A stretch of 64,000 nt of DNA, from positions 1,488,001-1,552,000 of the forward strand of contig NZ_FQXB01000001.1 in NCBI RefSeq assembly GCF_900129845.1. The letters are read 5' to 3'. This DNA is from Cognatiyoonia sediminum (GTDB lineage: Bacteria > Pseudomonadota > Alphaproteobacteria > Rhodobacterales > Rhodobacteraceae). Shown in pieces: positions 25,052 through 34,373 of this stretch (position 1 is its first letter; each line of letters opens with the position of its first letter). The notes under the pieces are model-generated. The model was not told the origin of the DNA. It ran no database searches and saw only the letters and a program-made list of their open reading frames with translations. Position numbers and translations under genes: made by a program.

Positions 25052-25752
25052 CAAAAACCGCGAACATCATCCGCTTTGATCCAAACGGCCCGGATGGCCT
25101 CGAAGTTTGGGAACAGATGGACTACGCCTCCTTGGTATCGGGCGAACCGGTCCAGCGCGGCCACCTTTATCATGAAATAGAGGGTGAGGGATACATGGCT
25201 GGCGTCTGGGACTGCACGGCCTTTGTCGATCAGATGATGCCCTATCCGGTGGACGAATACATGCTGTTGCTCAAGGGGTCGGTGATCATGGTGCTACCTG
25301 ACGGAACGGAGATCGAGGTTAAGGCAGGCGATGCGTTTGTGATCCCCAAGGGCTTTATGTGCCAATGGAAACAGCCCGAACTAGTGCTCAAGTACTTCAT
25401 GATCCTCGACGGCCCCACGCCAACGGCGGAAAATGCGTCGTTGCAGCGGATCGCGGTGCCCGACCTCACGGGACCATCCGCCGATGTCGCCGACCGACGA
25501 ACAGATTTTCTAAACGCAGCGGGAACTATGAGTGTCGATCTGGTGACATATGGCGCAGTTCAGATGCCAGCTGCCCCAGCCTCCAAGCACCAACTCATAA
25601 GCGTGTTGGACGGCGCGTTGGCCTTACACGACGGCGAAGAGGCTCACAGTTTTGCTGCGGGCGAGACAGCTTATTTGCATCAGGGCGACAGCGCCGGATG
25701 GACCACATCTGAAGGCACCCGTCTGTTGATAGCCAGCTACACCTCGCCATGA
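25048..25752 (+). CDS. Bicupin protein
   Basis: 234 residues from the ATG at 25048, which overlaps the preceding stop; an in-frame upstream extension is less likely. Two cupin barrels are visible. The first carries PYPVDEYMLLLKGSVIM and GDAFVIPKGF, the second SKHQLISVLDGAL and AGETAYLHQGDSAGW. The first barrel resembles the cupin-3 (ureidoglycine aminohydrolase-like) type. Metal-binding histidines are few, so it may bind a ligand or act as an isomerase or hydrolase rather than a dioxygenase. Last gene of the rightward operon. Confidence 0.7.
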   Translation: MTKTANIIRFDPNGPDGLEVWEQMDYASLVSGEPVQRGHLYHEIEGEGYMAGVWDCTAFVDQMMPYPVDEYMLLLKGSVIMVLPDGTEIEVKAGDAFVIPKGFMCQWKQPELVLKYFMILDGPTPTAENASLQRIAVPDLTGPSADVADRRTDFLNAAGTMSVDLVTYGAVQMPAAPASKHQLISVLDGALALHDGEEAHSFAAGETAYLHQGDSAGWTTSEGTRLLIASYTSP

Positions 25753-25759
25753 ACGATGT

Positions 25760-27139
25760 CTAAGCGAAATCGGGCTCAACCTCAGTTAACGCGTCTTCGA
25801 TGATGTCGAACATCGCATCGATTTCATCGGGCGAAATGGTCAACGGTGGCGAGAAGACGCACATGTTGATCAAGGGGCGCACAATAAGCCCGCGCGCTTC
25901 ACAGGCAGCATCAAGCCGTGCCCCAAGCGTGCGCTGCACCTCTAGCGGAGTGTCTCTGCCCGCGTCGAGCAAGCCTTCTAGGCAGCCCAAGAGGCCCATA
26001 CCACGCGCGTCACCAATCACAGGCGACGCCTCAAGCGCTTTCAATCGCGCCTGGAAATGGGGGGCCACGGTCTGCACATGCCCAAGCAAGCCTTCGCGTT
26101 CGATGATCTCGATGTTCTTCAGCGCCGCAGCACAGCAGACTGGATGGGCCGAATAGGTGTAGCCATTGGGAAAGAGAACGTCGTGATCCGCGCCGGTCAT
26201 CCGGTCCATCACCCGGTCAGAGATTATACAGGCCCCCAGAGGCAGATAGCCCGACGTGATGCCCTTAGCGCAGGTGATTATGTCGGGTTCGATCCCAAAG
26301 ACCTCCTGTGACGCAAACCAATGTCCCAAGCGACCAAAGCCAGTGACAACTTCATCGGATATGTAAAGGATGTCATGGGCGCGGCAGACCTCTAGCGTGC
26401 GTTGGTGATACCCCTTAGGCGGGATGATCACACCGCCAGAACACAATATCGGCTCTGCAATAAAGGCTCCAATACGGTCCGGACCGATCTCAGCGATCAT
26501 GTTCTCAAGATCTGCAACTTTGGCATCGCACCACTCCGCCTCAGTCATGACGTCGGGCCGAATGTAAGGATTGATGTCGGGTAAGAAACGCACCAAACGA
26601 TCTTCGAAATCAAAACAGCTCTTGTCGCGTTCTTTGCCGGTGACGCTGGCCGCGAGATACGTCGATCCGTGATAGCCCTTTTCCCGCGCAATGATGATCT
26701 TTTTCCCGGGCCGACCGAGGCGATTGTTCAGGAATTGCATGGTACGCAACGCCGTATCGACAGCCGTAGACCCTCCTGTGGTGAACATCACCGTGTTAAG
26801 GTCGCCTGGCGCGAGCTCCGCTATTCGTTCGGATAGCTGTGCCGCGGGAGCTGTCGTCGAAGTCCACGGCGAAGCATATGGCAACTCCATCACCTGCGAA
26901 GCAATCGCATCCGCCATTTCGCGTCGCCCGTACCCGATCTGCACTGCCCACATGCCAGCCGGTCCGTCGATAAGTTTCTGACCGTCCTGATCATAGACAT
27001 AGATGCCCTCGCCACTGGTGAAGCAATGCGGATCGGCTTCGCGCCAAGCCGAAAGATCATGCCAGGGATGGAGATGATGCGTCCGGTCTGCCGTCAAAAC
27101 GTCCGACAAATCCTGGTTGTGTGTTCTGTGTGGCTTCAT
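25760..27139 (-). CDS. Class III aminotransferase (omega-amino acid or polyamine type)
   Basis: 459 residues, a full-length PLP-dependent aminotransferase. [11 protein letters not shown] holds the Asp that contacts the PLP ring nitrogen, and [14 protein letters not shown] holds the Schiff-base lysine. The N-terminal HHLHPWHD segment is typical of transaminases that use pyruvate as acceptor, such as taurine, beta-alanine or putrescine transaminases. It is convergent with the cupin gene and just inside the right-hand boundary repeat, so it is probably part of the same catabolic block, though with its own promoter. Confidence 0.9.
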   Translation of the reverse strand: MKPHRTHNQDLSDVLTADRTHHLHPWHDLSAWREADPHCFTSGEGIYVYDQDGQKLIDGPAGMWAVQIGYGRREMADAIASQVMELPYASPWTSTTAPAAQLSERIAELAPGDLNTVMFTTGGSTAVDTALRTMQFLNNRLGRPGKKIIIAREKGYHGSTYLAASVTGKERDKSCFDFEDRLVRFLPDINPYIRPDVMTEAEWCDAKVADLENMIAEIGPDRIGAFIAEPILCSGGVIIPPKGYHQRTLEVCRAHDILYISDEVVTGFGRLGHWFASQEVFGIEPDIITCAKGITSGYLPLGACIISDRVMDRMTGADHDVLFPNGYTYSAHPVCCAAALKNIEIIEREGLLGHVQTVAPHFQARLKALEASPVIGDARGMGLLGCLEGLLDAGRDTPLEVQRTLGARLDAACEARGLIVRPLINMCVFSPPLTISPDEIDAMFDIIEDALTEVEPDFA

Positions 27140-27591
27140 TCTTATGTCCTAGACTTCAGCTGACAGAGTCGACCTTAGCCCTTCATACTAAGCAAACAAG
27201 GATCAATCCAAGTCTTTGGCGAGCTGACTGTTTCGTTCTGGGTAAATTGTGAATGAAACCAACTAGGCTCAACTAGAGTTCTGTAAGATGACTTAGTACC
27301 AGTCGCAGCTTTCTGCAGGATGCGCGAACTGTTGCGGAACAAAGATGAGTCCAATCGGAAACGGCTTAGTTTTTTCTTATGATGGACATCGCAACCTTAG
27401 ACAACTTGCGAACGGCAATACGTGATAATGAAGTGTGACACGCAACCGAAATCCGACACCTAAATATCTTTTAATGTCAATAACTTGCAGATCTGTTGGG
27501 TTCTCCCCTAGGCTCCACAAAAATCGCGCTAAAATCATAGACCTACGCATGAGTAACTTGCGTCAATTGGCTACATGGCTACGCGCACAAC
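27140..27591. other. Right boundary region of the catabolic block
   Basis: About 450 bp without a gene, AT-richer than its surroundings. It contains the promoter region of the aminotransferase (leftward) and the right-hand boundary repeat. No copy of the TetR-type palindrome was found here. Confidence 0.5.
27430..27520 (+). repeat. Right 91-bp boundary direct repeat
   Basis: Same orientation and length as 6506-6596, about 20.9 kb away. It ends TCCCCTAGGCTCCAC, like a tRNA or tmRNA 3' end. With the left copies it brackets the catabolic block exactly, as attachment sites bracket an integrated element. Confidence 0.7.
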
Positions 27592-29289
27592 CTAGCCGAC
27601 ACTCTGGCCCTTTCCCTCAATCCACGCGTTCGCCTGCTCGATCGCCTCGTTCAACGCGGCCCCAATTTTATCCTGCTCGGCGAATACATTGTCTGCCGAA
27701 AGTTGCTCCAACAACCCCGTCCGACCGAGTTGGCGCATCAGTTGGTCATTGACGCCGGCGAGCATCAACGCACTCTGAGTTTGCTCCAACTCTTGCGCAT
27801 ATCTCTGCAGAAGCCGGATGACTGTGCTGCCGAGGTCGTCAACATCTCTCAAGATAAGGATCACCACTGATCTGTCACCAGTCGACGCGTCCGGAAGTTG
27901 TGCCTCGAGCGCTTTGGCGGAGGCAAAGAACAATGCGCCTCTGACCCGCAGGATGCTGACGCGGTCCGCGACCAAGTGATAGGGGCGCGGCTTGTCGATT
28001 GGAAATCCATTTGCGACCAGTTCTAACTCACGTACCTCAACACGGTTCGACGCTTGCATGACTTGCAACACAAACGACAGCGCGATGCCGAGCAGGATCG
28101 CGTATTGTAGAGGGACCATCAGCGTCGCGAGAAACGTCACACTCATGGCGATGCGAGGAAGTGTTCCCGTATTCCAAATGATAAGAATGTTCTTTGGGGA
28201 GACGTTCTGAATCCCAACCACAACCAAAAGACCGCCCAATGCCGCCATAGGAACAAGTTCGACCAATCCAACGAAGAAAAACACAATCGCAATGACGATG
28301 AGACCTGCGAAGATATTTGCCCAGCGCGACTTTGCGCCCGCTTGAACGTTGACCGCAGTACCCGACATCGACCCGCCCGATGGGATCGCTCCAAAGAAAC
28401 CAGCGGCCGTGTTCGCGACACCCTGGCCAACGAAATCTTGGGAGGCATCAGGAAACCGGCCATCGGGGTTGGGATAACTCTGCCCTACTCCAGCCCCTTG
28501 GACCAATCCAATCACAGCAATTGCGATGGCGGGAAGGGTCAACGACGGTAGGTAACCCAAATCTGGCAAGACAAAGTCAGGAAGGCTGCGCGGAATGGCT
28601 GCTACGTCTTTCACAAGCTCGGTGTCACCAATCGACAGGACAGCCATGCTTAGTTGAACCATCGCCGTAACCGCCACTAAGGCCACGATCAAAGCGAACT
28701 TAGCAACACGTGTGGTTTGAGCATAGAAAATGATGGCTATTGTCGCGATCCCAAACACAACTGCGGCGTAGTCGAGCGATCGCCAATTCAGGATCGTATC
28801 CGCAATTCTCAACAGATGGTTTGGCAGTGGGCTTTCGTACCCAGTGATATCCGGAATGGCGCCCAAGATGATCAATGCCGCGATGCCCGTTATGAACCCC
28901 GTCATTACGGAATTAGAGATATACCGCACCAAGCTGCCGAGTTTCAGAACCCCCATGGCGAGCTGAGCGAGGCCGATCAAAACAACAAGCGTCACAAGAG
29001 CAGAAATTTTGCTCTGGTCTGGAACATCACTCAGCGCTTCACCCGCCGCGACCGACAGTGCGCCGGTGGTGGAGACATTCATGTAAACCGAACTGGTATA
29101 CATGGCCCCAATGGGCATCGCGATCATGAGCGCGTAGAGACCCGCGACAGGATTAACCGACGCCAGAACTGCATTGGCCATACCTTGCGGCACGTTCACC
29201 ACAGCAAATGTTGCCCCTGCGACAAGGTCGGGAACAATATTCGTGCGATTGAGTTTCAAACCGCCTGGGAGCGTCAGCAGTTGCTTCAT
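27592..29289 (-). CDS. SulP-family anion transporter with STAS domain
   Basis: 565 residues. About twelve membrane segments fill residues 15-430; the early VPQGMANAVLASVNPVAGLYA is the SulP signature. The C-terminal 120 residues form a cytoplasmic STAS domain (SILRVRGALFFASAKALEAQL). The family transports sulfate, bicarbonate or dicarboxylates, usually with protons or sodium. There is no neighbour that fixes the substrate, such as a carbonic anhydrase. It lies just outside the right boundary repeat and is divergent from the YHS gene. Confidence 0.92.
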   Translation of the reverse strand: MKQLLTLPGGLKLNRTNIVPDLVAGATFAVVNVPQGMANAVLASVNPVAGLYALMIAMPIGAMYTSSVYMNVSTTGALSVAAGEALSDVPDQSKISALVTLVVLIGLAQLAMGVLKLGSLVRYISNSVMTGFITGIAALIILGAIPDITGYESPLPNHLLRIADTILNWRSLDYAAVVFGIATIAIIFYAQTTRVAKFALIVALVAVTAMVQLSMAVLSIGDTELVKDVAAIPRSLPDFVLPDLGYLPSLTLPAIAIAVIGLVQGAGVGQSYPNPDGRFPDASQDFVGQGVANTAAGFFGAIPSGGSMSGTAVNVQAGAKSRWANIFAGLIVIAIVFFFVGLVELVPMAALGGLLVVVGIQNVSPKNILIIWNTGTLPRIAMSVTFLATLMVPLQYAILLGIALSFVLQVMQASNRVEVRELELVANGFPIDKPRPYHLVADRVSILRVRGALFFASAKALEAQLPDASTGDRSVVILILRDVDDLGSTVIRLLQRYAQELEQTQSALMLAGVNDQLMRQLGRTGLLEQLSADNVFAEQDKIGAALNEAIEQANAWIEGKGQSVG

Positions 29290-29522
29290 TCAAAGACCCT
29301 GTCGCCAAAAATCGAACTGATGCGGAAGGGCGCACCAAAGTGAATTAATGCAAGTGTTAGTTGAACTGGTCCCGTCGGTCTACAGCTTGTCAGGGCGTTG
29401 GACCTCGTGCCGGTCTAGACCTGCAAATGTGTCAAACCATAAATAAACGGTGAGAGGGGTCGTTTTGAGCGAAGCCATTTCGCATATAGGATGCACGAAA
29501 CCGCAACGCATAGGACCTCCCA

Positions 29523-29984
29523 ATGACCCTAAACCGCCGCGTAGTCTTAACCTCCCTCGCCGCCATTCCCGTGGCCGGCTTCACCGCCTACTGCGTACAA
29601 GCCCAAACGACGCCGCCGGTCTACACAGAAGGTGGCATCGCCATAGATGGAACCGATCCCGTCGGCTATTTCAAAGAAGGCAAACCTGTCGCCGGAGACG
29701 CCAGCATTACGCATGATTGGAATGGCGCGACTTGGCGTTTTTCAAGCGTCGAAAACCGCGATGCTTTTGCTTCTGATCCTGAAACCTATGCTCCACAGTA
29801 CGGTGGCTACTGCGCTTACGCGGTAAGTGAAGGCTACACCGCCTCGACTGTTCCAGAAGCATGGAAAATTGTGGATGGAAAGCTCTACCTCAACTTCTCA
29901 CGTGGTATTCAGAACCGCTGGGAACGCGACATTCCGGGCCGGATCGCGGCGGGTAATGCAAACTGGCCGAGCGTATTGCAGTAA
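29523..29984 (+). CDS. Exported YHS-domain protein
   Basis: 153 residues. An N-terminal signal with twin arginines (LNRRVVLTSLAAIP) suggests Tat or Sec export. The mature part is a YHS domain with the usual DPVGYFKEGKPVAG, a W-x-F core (ATWRFSSVENRDAFASDP) and YGGYCAYAVSEGY. Such proteins are common in Rhodobacteraceae; metal binding is suspected but no defined function is known. It runs convergent with the binding-protein gene, nine bases apart. Confidence 0.85.
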   Translation: MTLNRRVVLTSLAAIPVAGFTAYCVQAQTTPPVYTEGGIAIDGTDPVGYFKEGKPVAGDASITHDWNGATWRFSSVENRDAFASDPETYAPQYGGYCAYAVSEGYTASTVPEAWKIVDGKLYLNFSRGIQNRWERDIPGRIAAGNANWPSVLQ

Positions 29985-29993
29985 GCGCTAACC

Positions 29994-30992
29994 CTAATTC
30001 TGGATCAGAGCATCCTCCCACTCTTCCAGAAACTTTTTGCGCTTAAGGCTATCAAGAAAGGTCATTGTAGCCGGATCAAGTGGGATCGCCCCCCGATCCC
30101 CGTCCTGCGCCAATGTCGGCAGTGGAGACGCATTTGACGCGTCATCTGATTGGTACGCGATAACGGCTCTTAAGAATGATGCCGCCTCTGCCACTTGCGT
30201 GGTTTCTTTAGACACCAGAGCGGTTCGCATCATCGTCGTTTCAAAATCGGACAGGTCCAGGATTTTGAAACGCTCCCCACTTTCGACTCGCGCTTCCGCG
30301 TAGCTTCCCAAAACGTTATAGGCGACGGCGATAGTCCCGTCGGTGAGGTCGTCGATCATGTCGCCAGAACAGCAATAGAGCCGGACATCAAGCCCACCCA
30401 TCACTTCCATCAAACGCCAGTAGGTTTCTGAGGCGCGAGAATCCTGAGTGGCGAACAAATACCCCAACCCGGACCGCCTGATGTCGTAAGTGCCCACGCG
30501 CCCGGCAAAAAGGTCCGGGCGGTCTCTCAACAACCCGATCAAGTCTTGCCTTGAGCTGGGAACAGGCAAGCCTTCAAAGGCTGCGGTGTTGATAACAATC
30601 GCCGCCGGCTCGGTTGTGAAGGCAAATAAGCTGTTGCGCCATTCGGCCCATTCGGGATGCGCGACATCATCCAAAGCCAAAGCGAAACCATCATTCGCAA
30701 GCTTAAGCTGAAGGTCCATTGCACTGGAAATGACAACATCAAAACGCTCGGGCGCTTCACGGAAGAGGCCATCAATATCAGCAGTCCCAGTCACCAAATA
30801 TTCCACCGCCGTATCTGGGTTCTCCGCCACATAAGCCTCAATCAAAGGCGCGAAGAGATTGGTATCCGTGCTCGACAAGACGCGAAGGGCATCGCCACCA
30901 GCGCCGTCATTGAACAGGCGCTGATCCTCCCACTCTTGCGCAAAGCTGGTGGACGCAAGAAACCCAAGGATCAGAGCGATAAGATAACGCAT
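29994..30992 (-). CDS. Periplasmic binding protein linked to the TctDE-type sensor
   Basis: 332 residues with a Sec signal peptide (cleavage near SFAQEW). The mature protein resembles ABC-type Fe3+ and 2-aminoethylphosphonate binding proteins (LRVLSSTDTNLFAPLIEAY; FDVVISSAMDLQ). No ABC permease or ATPase lies nearby. Its start overlaps the histidine kinase gene by 22 bases, and such proteins commonly accompany TctE-like kinases. I infer that it senses a ligand in the periplasm and signals to the kinase rather than transporting. Confidence 0.82.
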   Translation of the reverse strand: MRYLIALILGFLASTSFAQEWEDQRLFNDGAGGDALRVLSSTDTNLFAPLIEAYVAENPDTAVEYLVTGTADIDGLFREAPERFDVVISSAMDLQLKLANDGFALALDDVAHPEWAEWRNSLFAFTTEPAAIVINTAAFEGLPVPSSRQDLIGLLRDRPDLFAGRVGTYDIRRSGLGYLFATQDSRASETYWRLMEVMGGLDVRLYCCSGDMIDDLTDGTIAVAYNVLGSYAEARVESGERFKILDLSDFETTMMRTALVSKETTQVAEAASFLRAVIAYQSDDASNASPLPTLAQDGDRGAIPLDPATMTFLDSLKRKKFLEEWEDALIQN

Positions 30993-32344
30993 GCTCCACC
31001 CTCCTCTCTGTTGCGCAGGGTGATCTCTCCGCCATGCGCGGTCGCTACGTCTTGCGCGATGGTGAGGCCTAGGCCAGACCCAATCGTGTTGTCGGCATTG
31101 CGCCCACGTGTAAATCGCGCCGTCAGCGTTTCTATTTCATCCAGCGGAAACCCCGGCCCCTGATCTGAAACCGTGACGGCAACTACAGGTTCAGAGCGCA
31201 CACTAATCTCAATTGCACCATCGGCAGGGCTGTATTTCATAGCGTTGTCAATCATATTGCGCAGTGCGTTTTGCAACAAGATCGGATCCCCCGCATAAGT
31301 CACGGTATCTTCGCCCCGCAAATCCAAGGTCAAATCCTTCATATCCGCCACTGGGGTCAGACGAAGGATCAGATCGCGCACTAGGTCGACCAAATCGAGT
31401 TCTTCACGCTCAAGATGGTCCGCACGAAAGGTGATCATCGCATGATCCAAAAGCTGCCCAGCTGCACGAGAGCTTTCATCGATGGCTTTCACCATGGACC
31501 GCATTGCTTCGCGATTTTCTTCCTTGTTGACCCGCAAAAGCGTCGCCTCAGCGTAAGACCTCACAGTAGCCAAAGGTGTCCTAACCCGGTGGGCGGCTTC
31601 CGCTATGAAATCCTCAGACTGGCTCAAAGACTGGTCCAGCCGACCCATCAAAGAATTCAGAGACGTAACCAACGGTGCCATCTCCTGCGGAACTGGTTTT
31701 GTGAACGGACTGAGATCTTGTGGACCTCTGCGGGTCACGGAATTAGTCAAGCGACTGAGCGGGCTGATAGTCGCCTGCGTCGCCCATATCGATAGCGCGA
31801 CCGCGAGCGCAAAGAACCCCAAACCCAAAAGAGCCGCATTGCGGGAAATCTGATCAAGCGTATCGGCCAACGCATCTTGCGTCTGAGCCAATGCAATCTG
31901 GATTTCCGTCCGCTGATCCGCGCCGATTAGCGTTCGACTCGCTGTCACCTCTCGCACAGACGTATCTCTATAATCCCGCGTCTGAAAGGATGGCTGCCCA
32001 CCCTGATTTTCTCCGAGAAGGCCCAGATCGTTATACCCCGACAAGAACGTATCATCCTGATAAATGGCATAAAATACCCTGTCGTCAGCCGGTGTGTTCA
32101 GCATCGAAAACGCAGCGTAAGGGATGTCAACCTCAGCAACACCATCACGGAACGCTGCTGCATCTAGCATCGACGTCACCGATGCCAAAAGGATATTGTC
32201 TTGCCCCCGCTGCGCGACTTGCACCGCATAGCTGCGAACCGCAAAGAACAAAAAGATCGCAAGAACCGCGGCGCCGCCAATCAGGATCAAAACCAACCGA
32301 TTCCGAAGCGATCCTGACACAACAGCATCAGTCTGCATGGTCAA
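30971..32344 (-). CDS. Sensor histidine kinase, TctE-like
   Basis: 457 residues. Two membrane helices (about 17-35 and 163-183) flank a periplasmic sensor domain of about 125 residues. The HAMP region precedes the phosphoacceptor helix (EAAHRVRTPLATVRSY, His in AAHR), the N box (NMIDNAMKYSP), G1 (SDQGPGF) and G2 (GSGLGLTIAQ). It should phosphorylate the response regulator whose gene overlaps its start by 17 bases. It is divergent from tctCBA, so it probably controls that transporter. Confidence 0.92.
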   Translation of the reverse strand: MTMQTDAVVSGSLRNRLVLILIGGAAVLAIFLFFAVRSYAVQVAQRGQDNILLASVTSMLDAAAFRDGVAEVDIPYAAFSMLNTPADDRVFYAIYQDDTFLSGYNDLGLLGENQGGQPSFQTRDYRDTSVREVTASRTLIGADQRTEIQIALAQTQDALADTLDQISRNAALLGLGFFALAVALSIWATQATISPLSRLTNSVTRRGPQDLSPFTKPVPQEMAPLVTSLNSLMGRLDQSLSQSEDFIAEAAHRVRTPLATVRSYAEATLLRVNKEENREAMRSMVKAIDESSRAAGQLLDHAMITFRADHLEREELDLVDLVRDLILRLTPVADMKDLTLDLRGEDTVTYAGDPILLQNALRNMIDNAMKYSPADGAIEISVRSEPVVAVTVSDQGPGFPLDEIETLTARFTRGRNADNTIGSGLGLTIAQDVATAHGGEITLRNREEGGACVILSL

Positions 32345-32996
32345 GCCTGTAGCCTAAACCCCGCAAGGTCGTGATGCCCAAGTCAGATTTCTCTAAGTGT
32401 TTGCGCAAGCGTCCGACATAAACCTCAATCGCATTCTCTGAGACATCATCGTCATAAGAAAACAGTCGATCCGCCAGCTTCTGCTTGGAAAACACCTGCC
32501 CAGGTGCGTTCAAAAACAACTCTAGCAATCGCAATTCCCTGTTCCGCAAATTGATCGGCTCGCCCGCAACCTTCAAACTGCCAGCAACAGAGTCAAACAC
32601 CACCCCACCCGTTTCAATCGTGACCCTTGCGTTGCCAGATTTCCTCCGCAAAACCGCGCGGCACCGGGCTTCTAACTCCGCGTGGTCAAATGGCTTTGTC
32701 AGGTAGTCATCCGCGCCGAGGTCAAGCGATCCGATTCTATCTGAAACTTGGCTGCGCGCCGTCAGCACAATGACAGGCGTATCCAAATCGCTGGCCCGAT
32801 GCTCTTTCAAAAACGTGCGGCCGTCTCCATCGGGCAGCATGATATCGAGCAGGATCATGTCATATTCGCCGGTGGAGACAAAGGCCTTGGCGTCCTCCAA
32901 AGTTTCAGCATTATCAACAACATGGCCATCGAGACGCAGTCGAGACGCAATCGCCCCTGCCAAATCACTATTGTCCTCGACCAAGAGGAATTTCAT
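32328..32996 (-). CDS. OmpR-family response regulator, TctD-like
   Basis: 222 residues. The receiver domain has the phosphorylated aspartate in YDMILLDIMLPDGDGR (about residue 51), with TAR and KPF signatures. The C-terminal winged helix (from about residue 125) includes NLRNRELRLLELFL and NAIEVYVGRLRKHLE. It is first in the leftward sensor operon and divergent from tctC; an 11-bp direct repeat in the shared 106-bp gap is a likely binding site. By analogy with TctD it activates citrate or other carboxylate uptake. Confidence 0.92.
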   Translation of the reverse strand: MKFLLVEDNSDLAGAIASRLRLDGHVVDNAETLEDAKAFVSTGEYDMILLDIMLPDGDGRTFLKEHRASDLDTPVIVLTARSQVSDRIGSLDLGADDYLTKPFDHAELEARCRAVLRRKSGNARVTIETGGVVFDSVAGSLKVAGEPINLRNRELRLLELFLNAPGQVFSKQKLADRLFSYDDDVSENAIEVYVGRLRKHLEKSDLGITTLRGLGYRLDHAD

Positions 32997-33020
32997 GCGA
33001 TGCCCTTCGATTTTTTCCGA

Positions 33021-33039
33021 TGACAGGTCGGTGTCAGGT
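33021..33039. promoter_or_regulatory. Candidate response-regulator site between tctC and the sensor operon
   Basis: TGACAGGT and TGTCAGGT are direct repeats 11 bp apart, the spacing used by OmpR/PhoB-type regulators. They lie between two divergent start codons, 64 bp before tctC. Confidence 0.45.
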
Positions 33040-33102
33040 TTAGGTGATTAGCTTTCGAATAATTGATCCGCACTGCGGACAGTTGTCAAATGGGAGGAAA
33101 TC

Positions 33103-34086
33103 ATGACGACATTCAAACTGGGCCGCCGCGCCCTGCTTTCTGCCGTTGCAGCCTTTGGTCTAGCCGGACCAAGCTTTGCAGACGGCCATCAAGTTGTAGA
33201 CAGCATCCACTTCCTGATCCCCGGCGGCGCCGGCGGTGGCTGGGACGGAACAGCGCGTGGCACTGGCGAGGCGCTAACAAACGCAGGTTTGGTCGGTACC
33301 GCATCTTATGAAAACATGTCAGGCGGCGGCGGCGGTAAGGCCATCGGCTTCCTGATCGAAAATGCGGATAGCAACCACGGTACATTGATGGTGAACTCAA
33401 CACCCATCGTGATCCGGTCACTAACAGGCGTTTTCCCACATAACTTCCGCGACCTCACGCTGGTCTCTGGCACCATCGGCGACTACGCAGCCTTGGTTGT
33501 GGGTAAAGACAGTGACATCAACTCGATGGACGATCTCTTGGCAGCCTATGATGCCGATCCAAGCGCCACCGCGATTGGCGGCGGCTCCGTTCCTGGCGGC
33601 ATGGACCACCTTGTTGCAGCAATGGTGATGGAAGCAGCCGGCAAAGACGCGTTGGGTGTGAAGTACATCCCCTATGATGCGGGCGGCAACGCCATGGCTG
33701 CCCTGCTCTCAGGCGAAATCGCGGCTCTGTCCACCGGTTTCTCTGAAGCCGTTGATCTGGCGAATGCGGGTGAAGTGAAGATCATTGGCGTGACCGCCGA
33801 TGAGCGCGTCGACGCCTATGCAGACGCGCCAACCATGAAAGAGCAAGGCATCGACACCACCTTCGTCAACTGGCGTGGATTCTTCGGCGCTCCTGGCCTG
33901 CCAGATGACAAGCTGGCAATGTATCAGGACGCGATCGCCAAGATGTACGAGACCCCTGAGTGGGAAGAAGTGCGGGCGCGCAATGGCTGGGTCAACATCC
34001 ATAACCCAGGCGATGATTTCCAAAGCTTCCTGGAAGAGCAGGAACAGGTGATCGGCGATCTGATGAAGAAGCTTGGCTTCCTCTAA
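33103..34086 (+). CDS. tctC: Tripartite tricarboxylate transporter binding protein TctC
   Basis: 327 residues with a signal peptide (LGRRALLSAVAAFGLAGPSFA). The mature part is a Bug/TctC-type binding protein: IHFLIPGGAGGGWDGTAR near its start is the loop that grips the carboxylate, and the TASYENMSGGGGGKA region follows. A strong ribosome binding site (GGGAGG) precedes the ATG. It is followed by a 287-bp gap rich in palindromes and then tctB and tctA, a normal order. The ligand is a di- or tricarboxylate of unknown identity. Confidence 0.93.
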   Translation: MTTFKLGRRALLSAVAAFGLAGPSFADGHQVVDSIHFLIPGGAGGGWDGTARGTGEALTNAGLVGTASYENMSGGGGGKAIGFLIENADSNHGTLMVNSTPIVIRSLTGVFPHNFRDLTLVSGTIGDYAALVVGKDSDINSMDDLLAAYDADPSATAIGGGSVPGGMDHLVAAMVMEAAGKDALGVKYIPYDAGGNAMAALLSGEIAALSTGFSEAVDLANAGEVKIIGVTADERVDAYADAPTMKEQGIDTTFVNWRGFFGAPGLPDDKLAMYQDAIAKMYETPEWEEVRARNGWVNIHNPGDDFQSFLEEQEQVIGDLMKKLGFL

Positions 34087-34095
34087 ATACGGTTT

Positions 34096-34352
34096 CGCGG
34101 ACCATGTCCGCGACCGACGCGGGGGGCCAGCCCCCCGCACCCCCCGAGGTATTTTTGGCAAGAGGAAAGGGAGATCTCTTGAGACCTCCCTTCCCAGAGA
34201 AAGACAGATCCTTCCCCTTGCACGGCCATCGGCTCCTCAGCCTGTTCCGCAAGATCAGACTAGATCGGATTTGATTAAAATTTTCTTTCCTCTTGCCCAA
34301 AATACCTCGGGGTGAATTGAGCCCGAACGGGCTCAAGAGGGGCAGAGCCCCA
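34096..34352. repeat. Palindromic repeats between tctC and tctB
   Basis: Several inverted repeats fill the gap: CGCGGAC-CAT-GTCCGCG (34096-34112), GGGGGGC/GCCCCCC (34121-34136) and TTGAGCCCG/CGGGCTCAA (34317-34336). A unit with GAGGTATTTTTGGCAAGAGGAAAG (split here as GAGGTATTTTT and GGCAAGAGGAAAG, 34146-34169) recurs inverted at about 34280-34312. The same unit appears after the CoA-transferase gene. This looks like a dispersed intergenic element that may also terminate or stabilise the tctC message. Confidence 0.65.
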
Positions 34353-34373
34353 AAAGAACAAACCGGGGGACAC

